NCBI GenBank assembly: GCA_034429215.1
Contig: DAOUGI010000109.1
Span: forward strand, 1-64,000
DNA length: 64,000 bases
Direction: 5' to 3'
DNA from: JAFGOG01 sp034429215
GTDB lineage: Bacteria; Chloroflexota; Anaerolineae; JAAYZQ01
Made by a program: the position numbers and the translations under genes. The notes below the pieces were generated by a model, which worked only from the letters and a program-made list of their open reading frames with translations, ran no database searches and had not been told where the DNA came from. Positions 26,134 to 34,449 of the stretch are shown in pieces; positions within the stretch are counted from its first letter, which is position 1, and the number at the start of each line of letters is the position of its first letter.

Positions 26134-27411
26134 GTGATAAAGGTGTCCAATACCATTGACACAAGCGAGCTGCTGCGCCAGGGAATCGCCGCCGCCAAGG
26201 CCGGCCAAAATGAGCAGGCGCGCGGCCTGCTTTTGCAGGTGATCGATCAGGACGAGGGCAACGAGCAGGCTTGGCTGTGGCTGAGCAGCGTCGTCGAATC
26301 GCCCGACGACCGGCGCCTGTGCCTGGAGAATGTGGTGGCCATCAACCCCGACAACGTGTACGCCCAGGCCGGCCTGCGCCGGATGGAGGAGAGCCTCCCC
26401 TCACCCCAACTCTACCACCCCGCGGGTGGCACTGAACAGAGGTCTCCCCTTCAGGGGGAGGGATCTGCCGGGGAAGGGGGAGAGCTCGGTCAGGGATCAA
26501 TAGCCCTCTCACCCCAACCCTACCAGCCTGTGGGCGGCACTGAACAGCGGCCTTTCCTTCAGAAAGAGGCGGCTGCCGAAGAGGGGAAAGTAGACGATGC
26601 AGTCGGGCTGGTGGAGACGGCGCAGTCATACCTGATGAGGATGCAGAATGTACCGGAGGCGATCGATCTGCTGAACCAGGCGATCGAGGCGCAGCCGGCC
26701 AACGGGCAGGCCTACCTGCTGCTGGGCGATGCCTACCTCCAACAGGACAACGTGTCCCAGGCGGCCCGCTACTACAGCCGCGCCGGCCGGTATGCGGCAC
26801 CCGACTCACGAACAGGCCGCGAGGCGCGCCTCAAGCTGAAGGTGCTGCAAGACTCGGTGCAGCCCAGAGCCGTCCCGGTTGTGGTCGGGCACGCCGGCGC
26901 GGTGAGCGTGGCCGACATGCAGAGCTCCTTGCAGCCAAGCCTCACCTACGGCTATGCCGGCCGTCCCGGCTGTGTGTCCCTCTATGCCACGCTGGCAACC
27001 GGGTTCGGGGTCTTTGCCCTGCTGGTGGGTGCGGCTGTGGCGATTACCGGCTCGAGCCTGATCTCCTGGCTGGAGGAGAAGGGCCTTCCTTTTGACATAG
27101 GTTCGTTGGATAAGGTTTTCTGGATAGTCGCGGGCGTTGGCCTGCTGACGGCGGTGGTCAACCTGGCCATCGCCGCCGGGCTGTGGCGGATGAAGAACTG
27201 GGCCCGCATTGGCGTCGTCGTGACCAATGTCCTGGGCACGCTGAGCATCGTCTGCCCGGTTGTCGTGCTCTTTGTCGGCTTGAGCCGGATCTTTGCTTCA
27301 TCACTGCTGGCCGGACTCCCGACGCCTGTGTGGGCCGCGCTGCTGGCCGGGGTGGCGCTTTTATGCGGCACCACCTATTGGTTTGCGACCAACAGGGAGC
27401 TATTCGAATAA
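26134..27411 (+). CDS. TPR-containing membrane protein
   Basis: Protein of up to 425 aa. The N-terminal TPR-like part (GIAAAKAGQNEQARGLLLQVI, EQAWLWLSSVVESPDDRRLCLENV) is followed by a duplicated insertion (about 88-152), two more TPR-like helices (AIDLLNQAIEAQPANGQAYL, QQDNVSQAARYYSRA) and four membrane helices (about 285-310, 325-348, 352-385, 393-415). The start is GTG 26134 or GTG 26143; no ribosome site is visible and the promoter lies so close that the mRNA would be nearly leaderless. The insertion is repeat-derived and lies between helices, which may be why it is tolerated. Function unknown; possibly a scaffold. Confidence 0.75.
   Translation: MIKVSNTIDTSELLRQGIAAAKAGQNEQARGLLLQVIDQDEGNEQAWLWLSSVVESPDDRRLCLENVVAINPDNVYAQAGLRRMEESLPSPQLYHPAGGTEQRSPLQGEGSAGEGGELGQGSIALSPQPYQPVGGTEQRPFLQKEAAAEEGKVDDAVGLVETAQSYLMRMQNVPEAIDLLNQAIEAQPANGQAYLLLGDAYLQQDNVSQAARYYSRAGRYAAPDSRTGREARLKLKVLQDSVQPRAVPVVVGHAGAVSVADMQSSLQPSLTYGYAGRPGCVSLYATLATGFGVFALLVGAAVAITGSSLISWLEEKGLPFDIGSLDKVFWIVAGVGLLTAVVNLAIAAGLWRMKNWARIGVVVTNVLGTLSIVCPVVVLFVGLSRIFASSLLAGLPTPVWAALLAGVALLCGTTYWFATNRELFE
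26394..26590 (+). repeat. Duplicated repeat insertion (108-bp period) in a coding region
   Basis: Two diverged copies start with TCACCCCAAC at 26401 and 26509 and share GGCACTGAACAG. They encode SPQLYHPAGGTEQRSPLQ and SPQPYQPVGGTEQRPFLQ. The DNA resembles intergenic C-rich/G-rich inverted repeats (also traces at 5429-5462 and 62569-62590). Confidence 0.8.
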
Positions 27412-27418
27412 AAGAGGC

Positions 27419-27453
27419 GGCTCGCGGCGGATTCGCCGAATCCGCCGCGAGCC
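27419..27453. terminator. Hairpin between convergent TPR and M6 protease genes
   Basis: GGCTCGCGGCGGATTCG pairs with CGAATCCGCCGCGAGCC almost end to end. No T-run is present on either strand. Confidence 0.55.
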
Positions 27454-27471
27454 AAAGGGTTAGCCGGCCCG

Positions 27472-30150
27472 CTAGTAGTTGCGGACGGCGATAGGCAGAT
27501 AGATCCGCTTTACCGGGCCGACGCTAAAGTGAACGCTCTGCCAGATGGTACCTCCCCACATCAGGTTGGCGACGTTGGTCACTATGCTGGGAGTCCCGGT
27601 GTACTGCGCCACCAGGTCGAGAGTGGCCGATTGGTTCGGGACCAGGGCGATGCCCCACCAGGCTGTCCGGGTAGCCGGATAGTAGGTACAGGCCGGATTG
27701 CACGACACAAAGTTCAGCCCCACCGGCAGCACGTCAGAGATGACCGCCGCTGCGGCGATGACGTTGCCCACGCTGCTGTACTGGATGTGGTAAGTAATCT
27801 GCTCTCCTGGGTTCGGATCGCCCGACAGCTCGGCCCACTTGGTCAGCGCCGGCTGGAGGAAGAGGTAATAGTCCTCGGTCTCGCCGAGGTCATAGCCTCC
27901 CACCGGCCCGCGGCCGTCCCCGGGCGCCGGGGCCGGCATGTCGGCGATGCTGACGCGCATCCAGTTCTCGTACGGCATGTTCTTGGCGACCACGATCTTG
28001 GATACAAACTGCGATGTCAGCCAGAACGAGGGCGGGTTGAGGCCGGCCCACTGGTTGCGTACGGCCCACTCCGGCGCAGTCGGCCCGCTGGGACAGGACA
28101 GGGTGTCGGCCCAGTCGCCGTCGCCGTTCCAGTCGAACCAGACGTTATAGTAGCGGGGTATGGGCCCATACATGAGTGGTGAGGCGACGCTCACCTGCAC
28201 GGCAAAGCCGGTATTGTTGCAGTCGATCAGAGGAATGGGCAGGGGCACACCATCGTCTTCGGGCCCGTGGAGGAGGTTGTCCCGGTTGGCCTGGTTGGTG
28301 GGAGGATCGATGTTGGTCAGTCCGTCCTGGTCGGGTGGCCAGTCGGCGTTGAACTCGCCGGTGACGGTGGCACCCAGCCAGGCGTCGACCTGCGACCAGT
28401 GATGGCGCGGTCCTAGCCCTGTACCCCACACAGTGGGAAAGTTGGCCTGGAGGTTGGGCATATAAGCCGTCATCGGCACGGCATAGTTGTTGGCGCTGGC
28501 CGGGGCGTCGCCCAGGTCGGCCTCGGCGTCGGAGCAGGAAGCCTGATTGACACTTAGGGTGCAGTTGCCCAGGGCAACGCAGGCGATGTTTATGACGTCG
28601 ATGCACGAATGGGTCTGGCAGTTGGTGTCGTACCACGAGCCGCTGTCGGGGTTGGCTCCGGCGACCATCCACGGGCGCCAGACGGTCCGGTTAGTGCTGC
28701 CGGGAAATGGGTCACCGGTGTCGCCCCAGTTCCAGCTCGCGGCAAACTCTAGCTGGTCAAGCCCGTCGGCTTGCTCCAGGGCGACCAGGTAGTGCGTGCC
28801 GGCTCCGGCGCAGGCTCCCTGGCAATGGGGGATGGTCGTGCACTCGGTGTCGTTGTCGGGGCCGCCATAGATCGACCAGAAGGCCTCGTCCACGTGCCAG
28901 ATCAGCAGGCCGTTGCCGGGCAGCCATTCGTCGTAACTGCCCGCGATCTGCTGCCGATTCTCCAGCAAAAAGTACTCTTGGGCCCGCAGGCGGCTGCTCT
29001 TGAGCCGCAGGATCGCGTTTGCCGCCGTTTCCACCGGCGGCATGACGACGCCATCCAGCGGCCCAAACATGGTCCAGTAGGTGTCGAACCCGGCGACGAT
29101 GCGGCTAAAGGGGTCGGGCCAGGCGGGAGAGCTGCCGCCAAAGACCCACTGGCTGGTGAAGGGGTTCCAGATGGTCGGGCCGTTCCAGTCGCCGCCTGCC
29201 ATGAGCCCCCACTGGCCGATCCCCTGCGACGAGTTGTCCAGGTCGTACAGATCAGGCAGCCCCCACAGGCCGTGGGCTATTTCGTGGCAGATGACACCGA
29301 TGGTCATGTCGGTCGCGTTGGGGCCGGCCGAGGCAGGGTTCCAGTACTCGGGGACGGTCACGTAGCGGTCCAGCACCACCCCGTCGAGCATGGGCGGCGT
29401 CCCGCCCATCAGTCCGATCGACGAGGCATGGGACCAGATGTCGTTGGCGCTGAGGCTGAACTCGGCGCCCGTCCCGGCGTGGATGACCAGCAGGCTGTCG
29501 ACCATCAGATCGCCGTCGTTGTCGTACTGTGAAAAGTCGACCAGCGGGTCGATCAGGGCAACGGCGTCCTCGACCATCTTGCCGGCGTTGTTCGGATAGG
29601 TTCCCCAGCCGTACCAGCCGGCGGTGTAGTAGGCCATCGTCTGCGGCGCCCGCTGCCAGCCGGTGGCGGCGGGCAGGTTGACGGTGGCCAGGGTTACCTG
29701 GCCGTACGACACCTCGTCGAAATAGTCGCGCACCGAGCCCCGCCCGGCCACCGGCGCGGCAAAGAGCAGGTTGTTGAACACGGTCAGGTTGGTGACGGTG
29801 GCCGGCCGGTCGGAGAAATCGACCATGATGGCCAGCAGGTTTTCGGTGCCCTGCTGCGGCCGGGGTTTGACGGGCGACGGTGAGACCATCCCGGCCCGTT
29901 GGGCCGGGACTATCAGTTGGTCGAGTGGGGGCAGCACGCCTTTTCCCGCGAGCTTGAACTCGGTGCCGGGTGGGGACGGGACGACCGAGGTCAGCTTTTC
30001 TTCGACCGGTGGTATAAAGGTGCTGCTTTCTGGTCCCGGCGGGGCAGCGGATAGGTTGGTCACTCCCGGCGCGAGGCCGGCAAGGAGCGCCAGGCATAGA
30101 AACAACGAGGCGAACGAACGGGCGATATGACCAGCAGACAATACGCTCAT
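27472..30150 (-). CDS. M6-type secreted metalloprotease, LPIAVR tail
   Basis: Exported 892-aa zinc protease of the M6 (immune-inhibitor-A-like) family. AAGGAGG precedes the ATG, and residues 1-35 form a signal peptide. The propeptide is followed by the M6 core: ENLLAIMVDFSD, VRDYFDEVSYGQV and the zinc motif ICHEIAHGLWGLPDLYD (about residue 285), then GIGQWGLMAGGDWNG and ENRQQI. The C-terminal part has a GDWADTL segment of a GEVET-like domain and a DUF11-like beta-sandwich (PNPGEQITYHIQYSS, DVLPVGLNFVSC), ending IYLPIAVRNY. It probably degrades extracellular proteins. Confidence 0.9.
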   Translation of the reverse strand: MSVLSAGHIARSFASLFLCLALLAGLAPGVTNLSAAPPGPESSTFIPPVEEKLTSVVPSPPGTEFKLAGKGVLPPLDQLIVPAQRAGMVSPSPVKPRPQQGTENLLAIMVDFSDRPATVTNLTVFNNLLFAAPVAGRGSVRDYFDEVSYGQVTLATVNLPAATGWQRAPQTMAYYTAGWYGWGTYPNNAGKMVEDAVALIDPLVDFSQYDNDGDLMVDSLLVIHAGTGAEFSLSANDIWSHASSIGLMGGTPPMLDGVVLDRYVTVPEYWNPASAGPNATDMTIGVICHEIAHGLWGLPDLYDLDNSSQGIGQWGLMAGGDWNGPTIWNPFTSQWVFGGSSPAWPDPFSRIVAGFDTYWTMFGPLDGVVMPPVETAANAILRLKSSRLRAQEYFLLENRQQIAGSYDEWLPGNGLLIWHVDEAFWSIYGGPDNDTECTTIPHCQGACAGAGTHYLVALEQADGLDQLEFAASWNWGDTGDPFPGSTNRTVWRPWMVAGANPDSGSWYDTNCQTHSCIDVINIACVALGNCTLSVNQASCSDAEADLGDAPASANNYAVPMTAYMPNLQANFPTVWGTGLGPRHHWSQVDAWLGATVTGEFNADWPPDQDGLTNIDPPTNQANRDNLLHGPEDDGVPLPIPLIDCNNTGFAVQVSVASPLMYGPIPRYYNVWFDWNGDGDWADTLSCPSGPTAPEWAVRNQWAGLNPPSFWLTSQFVSKIVVAKNMPYENWMRVSIADMPAPAPGDGRGPVGGYDLGETEDYYLFLQPALTKWAELSGDPNPGEQITYHIQYSSVGNVIAAAAVISDVLPVGLNFVSCNPACTYYPATRTAWWGIALVPNQSATLDLVAQYTGTPSIVTNVANLMWGGTIWQSVHFSVGPVKRIYLPIAVRNY

Positions 30151-30234
30151 TGTGTACCTCCTTTTCCTGGTTGATATCTATTATACCAACTCGACCACCA
30201 TTTTGTTTGTGCGAAATCTGTTAAGAATCTGCAA

Positions 30235-30771
30235 TCAGGCTTTGCTGAGGGCGGCTATCTTGGGCCAGCCGTAGGCCGCTTCCACGACCTCGAAATCGAA
30301 ATCGTCCATCGTCCACCGCTTTTCGCCCACACGCTGCCCGCCCAGCCACTCGTAAAAGCCGCAGGCCGGGTTGCCGGTCAGCACAAAGAGCGCCAGCGAG
30401 GTGCAGCCCTGCTCGCGGAGCGCCTTGGCCGTGGCCCGGACCAGCGCGCGGCCAATGCCCTGCTTCTGCAAGGCCCGGCGCACGTGCAGCGAGACCAGCT
30501 CGGCGTCGTATGCGCCCTGGGGCAGTTCTTCAACTGGGCCGGACCGGCCGAGGGCATAGCCGGCGATTTCGCCATCGCCGGTCTCGGCCACGAGCAGGAT
30601 GTCGCCGGCAGGCTCGGCCAGCAGGTCGAGCCAGTCCTGCTCCTGCTCTTCGAGGGAGAAGTGGGCCAGATAATCGGCCGGCATGAGCCCGGCGTAGGCG
30701 GTGCGATAGCTATTGACCTGGATGTGGGCCAGGGCGGCGGCGTCGCGCGCTGTTGCGGGACGTATCTTCAT
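30235..30771 (-). CDS. GNAT family N-acetyltransferase
   Basis: Acetyltransferase of 178 aa. MKIRPATARDAAALAHIQ opens the fold, and the acetyl-CoA loop is QKQGIGRALV with LVSLHVRRALQ before it; GFYEWLGGQRVGEKRW follows. I use the ATG at 30771 because GGAG lies 6 nt upstream; the ATG at 30795 would overlap the DUF2284 gene by 8 nt. It is the last gene of the Fpg-like, DUF2284, GNAT unit. Acceptor unknown. Confidence 0.87.
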   Translation of the reverse strand: MKIRPATARDAAALAHIQVNSYRTAYAGLMPADYLAHFSLEEQEQDWLDLLAEPAGDILLVAETGDGEIAGYALGRSGPVEELPQGAYDAELVSLHVRRALQKQGIGRALVRATAKALREQGCTSLALFVLTGNPACGFYEWLGGQRVGEKRWTMDDFDFEVVEAAYGWPKIAALSKA

Positions 30772-30787
30772 GCGTACTCCAAGCGGG

Positions 30788-31327
30788 TCATTCAATCAAT
30801 AGAAAGGCGTAGCGGTTCATCGCCTGGTCATAGTCGGGCAGGACCTGGATCGGATAGCCGACCTGCCTAACTGTGGAATAGACGTCGACGGCCATTGCCT
30901 CGCCGGTGGGCCGGGCCGATTGTGGATGCTTGCACTCTTGTCGGGTGCCGGCGCATTTGCCGCACATGGAGCAGTTGTTTACAAACAGGAGGAATGCCTT
31001 CTGATGGCCTGCCAGAAAGACGGCCCTTTCCAGCTTCAGGAGCTCCTGGTCTATCCCTTTTGTCCAGGCGTGGCGGTCTTCGGGCTTGGATACTCGCTTT
31101 TCAAAGTGAAAGATGGCGGCAGCGTTGTACTCGTCAAAGAAGCGGCGGCAGTCGGCGACAGATGGGGTGTTGGGTGGGCAGGACGCGTTCTGGCCATAGT
31201 CGGAACAGCCGAAGGTGCATTTCATCCGAACCCATTGGGCGACAACGATCTGGCGTGGATCGATCCATTTGAAATCGGTAAAGCCGTGTTTGGCAAACAA
31301 TGCTTCGAGCTGGGTGCGATCGCTCAT
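30788..31327 (-). CDS. DUF2284 predicted metal-binding protein
   Basis: Cys-rich 179-aa protein of the DUF2284 family. Cysteines cluster in MKCTFGCSDYG-x-NASCPPNTPS-x-C and NNCSMCGKCAG-x(4)-CKHP, which suggests one or two Fe-S or Zn sites. It lies 13 nt downstream of the Fpg-like gene and 16 nt before the GNAT. Function unknown; electron transfer or corrinoid-linked chemistry has been suggested for such proteins, but nothing here decides it. Confidence 0.87.
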   Translation of the reverse strand: MSDRTQLEALFAKHGFTDFKWIDPRQIVVAQWVRMKCTFGCSDYGQNASCPPNTPSVADCRRFFDEYNAAAIFHFEKRVSKPEDRHAWTKGIDQELLKLERAVFLAGHQKAFLLFVNNCSMCGKCAGTRQECKHPQSARPTGEAMAVDVYSTVRQVGYPIQVLPDYDQAMNRYAFLLIE

Positions 31328-31340
31328 GTGAGATTCCTCT

Positions 31341-32171
31341 TTAAGTCTGACACTGCGGGCAGAGATAGCATGCTCCGCCCAGGTATTGGATCTTTTCTAC
31401 GGCGGTCCCACAGTCCGGACAGGGCCGGCTGGCTGCCTTGCCGTCCATGAGGCGGACGTAGCCGCCCGGCCGGCCGTACAGGTCGAATTCGTCGTAACGC
31501 CCGCCCTGGTCGATGACTTCCCGGACGGTGTGGAGGATGGCGCCGTGGAGAGCCTGCCTTTGGTTGCGATCCAGCTCGGCGATCGGGTGGCGAGGGTGGA
31601 GTCGGGCGCGGAACATGATATCCTGGGCGATGGCGTTGCCCAGGCCGGGGATGAACTGTTCCTGGGTCAGGAGCGCCTTGACGCTCCTTTTCTCGCCCGC
31701 CAGAAGGGAATCGACCAGGGCCGAGAAATAGTCGAAGGTGAACTCGGGATCGGTGGGGGTGGGCCGCATGCCCTTGACATATTGCCGCTCCTGCTCCTGG
31801 CCAGCCTCGTACAGCTCGTAGGCGCCCCACATCTGGGTGGCGGCTGTCAGCGCCGATCCGTCTGTGAAGGCGAGGTACAGGTGATATTTGGCGGGCGGCT
31901 GGGAGCCGGCCGGAAGGTAAAGCACCTTGCCGCCGCATTCCCCGAACAACAGGACATAGCCGGGATCCAGGGGGATAAACAGCCATCGGCCCCTGGATCG
32001 GGCCAAGCCAACAACCTTACCTCTGGTCAGCGTTTCAAACTCGTCGTGGGTCCGGTTGTACCAGACGAACTTGTGGGGTGAGTTGCCCAGGCCTCCCCGG
32101 GCGATCGTCTTGCCGGCCAGCGCCTCGTTCATCTGCCTGGACAGGGTTACATACTCGGGCAGCTCGAACAT
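31341..32171 (-). CDS. Fpg/Nei-family protein lacking the catalytic proline
   Basis: 276-aa protein with the Fpg/MutM fold. The N-terminus reads M-F-E-L-P-E-Y where active Fpg/Nei enzymes have M-P-E-x-P-E, so the Schiff-base Pro1 is replaced by Phe. The helix-two-turn-helix part (LLTQEQFIPGLGNAIAQDIMFRARLHP) is intact, as is the C-terminal zinc finger (Cys251, Cys254, Cys271, Cys274). It should therefore bind DNA; glycosylase/lyase activity by the usual route is doubtful. Fpg-like proteins with this replaced start exist in other bacteria. A perfect AGGAGGTGA precedes the ATG, with a good promoter at 32202-32230. First gene of a three-gene unit. Confidence 0.88.
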   Translation of the reverse strand: MFELPEYVTLSRQMNEALAGKTIARGGLGNSPHKFVWYNRTHDEFETLTRGKVVGLARSRGRWLFIPLDPGYVLLFGECGGKVLYLPAGSQPPAKYHLYLAFTDGSALTAATQMWGAYELYEAGQEQERQYVKGMRPTPTDPEFTFDYFSALVDSLLAGEKRSVKALLTQEQFIPGLGNAIAQDIMFRARLHPRHPIAELDRNQRQALHGAILHTVREVIDQGGRYDEFDLYGRPGGYVRLMDGKAASRPCPDCGTAVEKIQYLGGACYLCPQCQT

Positions 32172-32201
32172 TGGTCACCTCCTGGACTGTGCGTATAGGG
32201 A

Positions 32202-32230
32202 ATTATAGGGCCAGAAGTGAGATCCGTCAA
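32202..32230 (-). promoter_or_regulatory. Promoter of the Fpg-like/DUF2284/GNAT operon
   Basis: Minus strand TTGACG (32225-32230), 17-nt spacer, TATAAT (32202-32207), 31 nt before the start codon. Confidence 0.8.
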
Positions 32231-32233
32231 GAC

Positions 32234-32292
32234 GGGCGGCGCATCTTTTACGATGGCCCGGTGTTTTATGAACCGAAATCGTGAGGCGGAGG
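32234..32292 (+). promoter_or_regulatory. fabF leader element shared with fabH
   Basis: This 59-nt stretch aligns without gaps to 40209-40267 upstream of fabH (38 of 59 identical; 23 of the 30 positions 9-38). The core is CATCTTTnnCnATGGCnnGGTGTTnTATnA. Its core begins 61 nt before the fabF ATG, against 59 nt for fabH. It does not resemble operators of FapR, FabT or FadR that I know. Confidence 0.5.
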
Positions 32293-32302
32293 GGAAAGCA
32301 GA

Positions 32303-33550
32303 ATGCGCAAACGGATCGTGATCACCGGCCTGGGGGCAATTACTCCCCTGGGCAACGACGTGGCTACCTTTTGGCAGGCGTTGGTCGCCGGGCGGTCGGG
32401 CGCCGGCCCCATCACCACTTACGACACCTCAGAACTGGCGGTGCGGATCGCAGCAGAGGTCAAGGATTTTGACCCGGTGGCGGCGCTGGGCCGCAAGGAG
32501 GCCAAGCGCACCGACCGGTTCACCCAACTGACGCTGGCCGCGGCCCACGAGGCGGTGGCCGATTCAAAGCTCGATTTTTCCAGGAACGGCGACAACCAGG
32601 ACGTCGGGGTGATCATCGGCACGGGCATTGGCGGGATCGGCACGCTGCTGGAGAATTACGACGTGTTTCGCGAGCGAGGACCGCGGCGGGTGAGCGCGCT
32701 GATGGTGCCGATGATGATGCCCAACGCCGGGGCGGGCGGCATTGCCCTCCGGTACGGCATCCACGGCCCGGCCATGTCACTGAACGCGGCCTGCGCTACC
32801 GGCAGCAACGCCATCGGCGAGGCGGCCGAGCTGATCCGGCGCGGCACAGCCGAGGTGGTGATCTGCGGCGGCGGCGAGTCGGTGATGCACCCCCTGGCCT
32901 TGGCGGCGATGCACAACATGGGCGCCGTCTCGGCGCGCAACGACGATCCGCAGCGGGCCAGCCGCCCGTTCGACGCCGACCGCGACGGATTCCTAATGGG
33001 CGAAGGGGCCGGCGTGCTGGTGGTGGAAAGCCTGCGCCACGCCCGACGGCGCGGCGCGCACATCTATGCCGAAGTGGTAGGCTATGGGGCGAGCTGTGAT
33101 GCTTTTCATATCACCGCGCCGGACGAAAACGGGACTGGGGCGGCCCTGTCGATGACCATGGCGCTGCGCAGCGCCGGCCTGCGCCCCGACGAGATCGACT
33201 ATATCAACGCTCACGGCACGAGCACGCCGCTCAACGACCGGATTGAGACGATGGCCATCCACAAGGTGTTCGGGCCGCTCGCCGGCAAGGTCCCGGTCAG
33301 CTCGACCAAGTCGATGGTCGGCCACCTGATGGGCGGGTCGGGGGCGGTGGAGGCGATCGCCTGTGTCAAGACGCTGGAAACCGGCATCATCCACCCGACG
33401 ATCAACTATGAGACGCCCGACCCCGACTGTGACCTGGATTATGTGCCAAACCGGGCGCGGCAGACCAATCCGCGCACGGCGCTGTCCAACTCGTTCGGTT
33501 TTGGCGGTCACAACGCGACGCTGATACTTGGCAGGTGGGATGAAGGCTAG
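32303..33550 (+). CDS. fabF: 3-oxoacyl-ACP synthase II (FabF)
   Basis: Condensing enzyme of type II fatty acid synthesis, 415 aa, normal for FabF. It joins malonyl-ACP to acyl-ACP. Catalytic residues are Cys164 (NAACATGSNA), His304 (INAHGTSTPLND) and His341 (STKSMVGHLMGGSGA), with the C-terminal NSFGFGGHNA loop. GGAGG stands 10-14 nt before the ATG. It is divergent from the Fpg-like operon and convergent with the FabL-type reductase, whose stop is only 3 nt away. The 59-nt element upstream recurs before fabH, suggesting joint control. Confidence 0.95.
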   Translation: MRKRIVITGLGAITPLGNDVATFWQALVAGRSGAGPITTYDTSELAVRIAAEVKDFDPVAALGRKEAKRTDRFTQLTLAAAHEAVADSKLDFSRNGDNQDVGVIIGTGIGGIGTLLENYDVFRERGPRRVSALMVPMMMPNAGAGGIALRYGIHGPAMSLNAACATGSNAIGEAAELIRRGTAEVVICGGGESVMHPLALAAMHNMGAVSARNDDPQRASRPFDADRDGFLMGEGAGVLVVESLRHARRRGAHIYAEVVGYGASCDAFHITAPDENGTGAALSMTMALRSAGLRPDEIDYINAHGTSTPLNDRIETMAIHKVFGPLAGKVPVSSTKSMVGHLMGGSGAVEAIACVKTLETGIIHPTINYETPDPDCDLDYVPNRARQTNPRTALSNSFGFGGHNATLILGRWDEG

Positions 33551-33553
33551 GAG

Positions 33554-34348
33554 CTAGGCCAGGATATCTTCCCCCCCGTCCACGCGGATCGTCTGGCCGG
33601 TCATCCAGGCGCTGCCGGGCTGGGCCAGGGCCACCAGGGCGTTGGCCACGTCTTCCGGGAGGGTCATCCGGCCATAGGGGTGCCGCTTCAGGGCCAGGTG
33701 CATCGCCTTCTCGTGGCCGGGGATCTGGCGCAGGGCCGGCGTGTCGGTGATGCCGGCCTGGATGGCGTTGACCTTGACGTTGCGCGGCGCCAGCTCCACG
33801 GCCAGGTAACGGACGTGGCTCTCCAGGGCCGCTTTGGCCGCCCCCACGGCGCCATAGGTCGTGTAGGCGCGGTGGCTGCCGGCGCTGGTCATGGCATAGA
33901 TACGGGCGTCGTCGGCCAGCAGGTTGCGCCACACCAGGTCCTGGGTCCAGTAGATCAGGCTGTGGGCCATGACGTCGAGGGTCATCTCGATCTGGGCCCT
34001 GGTCAGGCTGTCTGCCGGGGTGTCGGCCACCAGCGGTTTGAGCGAGCCAAAGGCCAGGGAGTGGAGCACCAGCTTGACCCGGCGCTCGCCCAGCTCGGCC
34101 TGGAGTGTGTCGAGGGCCTGGCGCCGCTTGTCGTCGTCGGCGGCGTTGATGTTGAAAAAGAGGGCGCGCCGACCAGAGGTCTCGATATCGGCTATCACCG
34201 TTTCGACGCGGGACAAGCCGGCCTTGGAGTCGAGGTGAACCCCCGCGATGTCCATGCCGGCCGCCGCCAGGGCGCGGCCGGAGGCGGCGCCAAAGCCGCT
34301 CGACGCGCCAAGGATCAAAGCCCAGCCTGAAAGTGTTTTGTCGCTCAC
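33554..34348 (-). CDS. fabL: FabL-type enoyl-ACP reductase (SDR)
   Basis: Short-chain dehydrogenase of 264 aa, best read as the enoyl-ACP reductase of fatty acid synthesis. The nucleotide site is GASSGFG (14-20). Three details favour FabL over an ordinary 3-oxoacyl reductase: Tyr165 and Lys172 are six residues apart (Y-x6-K, as in FabI/FabL, not Y-x3-K); LHSLAFGSL matches the HSLAF segment of enoyl reductases; and YLAVELAP with GRM and DGGEDIL follows the Bacillus FabL pattern. It is convergent with fabF, with no terminator between them. An SDR of other specificity remains possible. Confidence 0.75.
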   Translation of the reverse strand: MSDKTLSGWALILGASSGFGAASGRALAAAGMDIAGVHLDSKAGLSRVETVIADIETSGRRALFFNINAADDDKRRQALDTLQAELGERRVKLVLHSLAFGSLKPLVADTPADSLTRAQIEMTLDVMAHSLIYWTQDLVWRNLLADDARIYAMTSAGSHRAYTTYGAVGAAKAALESHVRYLAVELAPRNVKVNAIQAGITDTPALRQIPGHEKAMHLALKRHPYGRMTLPEDVANALVALAQPGSAWMTGQTIRVDGGEDILA

Positions 34349-34449
34349 GAAATCCCCCTCCTACTGGCGTTAGGGATAGAACACAGGGTAGCTTGTGAAG
34401 TTACGCCGGTAGGGTGGTGCGCCGGACCTAATCTTGGGCGGCTCTACCT

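Noticed and set aside
32189..32284. 31-codon upstream ORF before fabF as a leader peptide conserved with fabH
   Set aside because: The matching frame near fabH differs at first and second codon positions as often as at third, so the similarity is not of a coding kind; treated as a DNA or RNA element instead.
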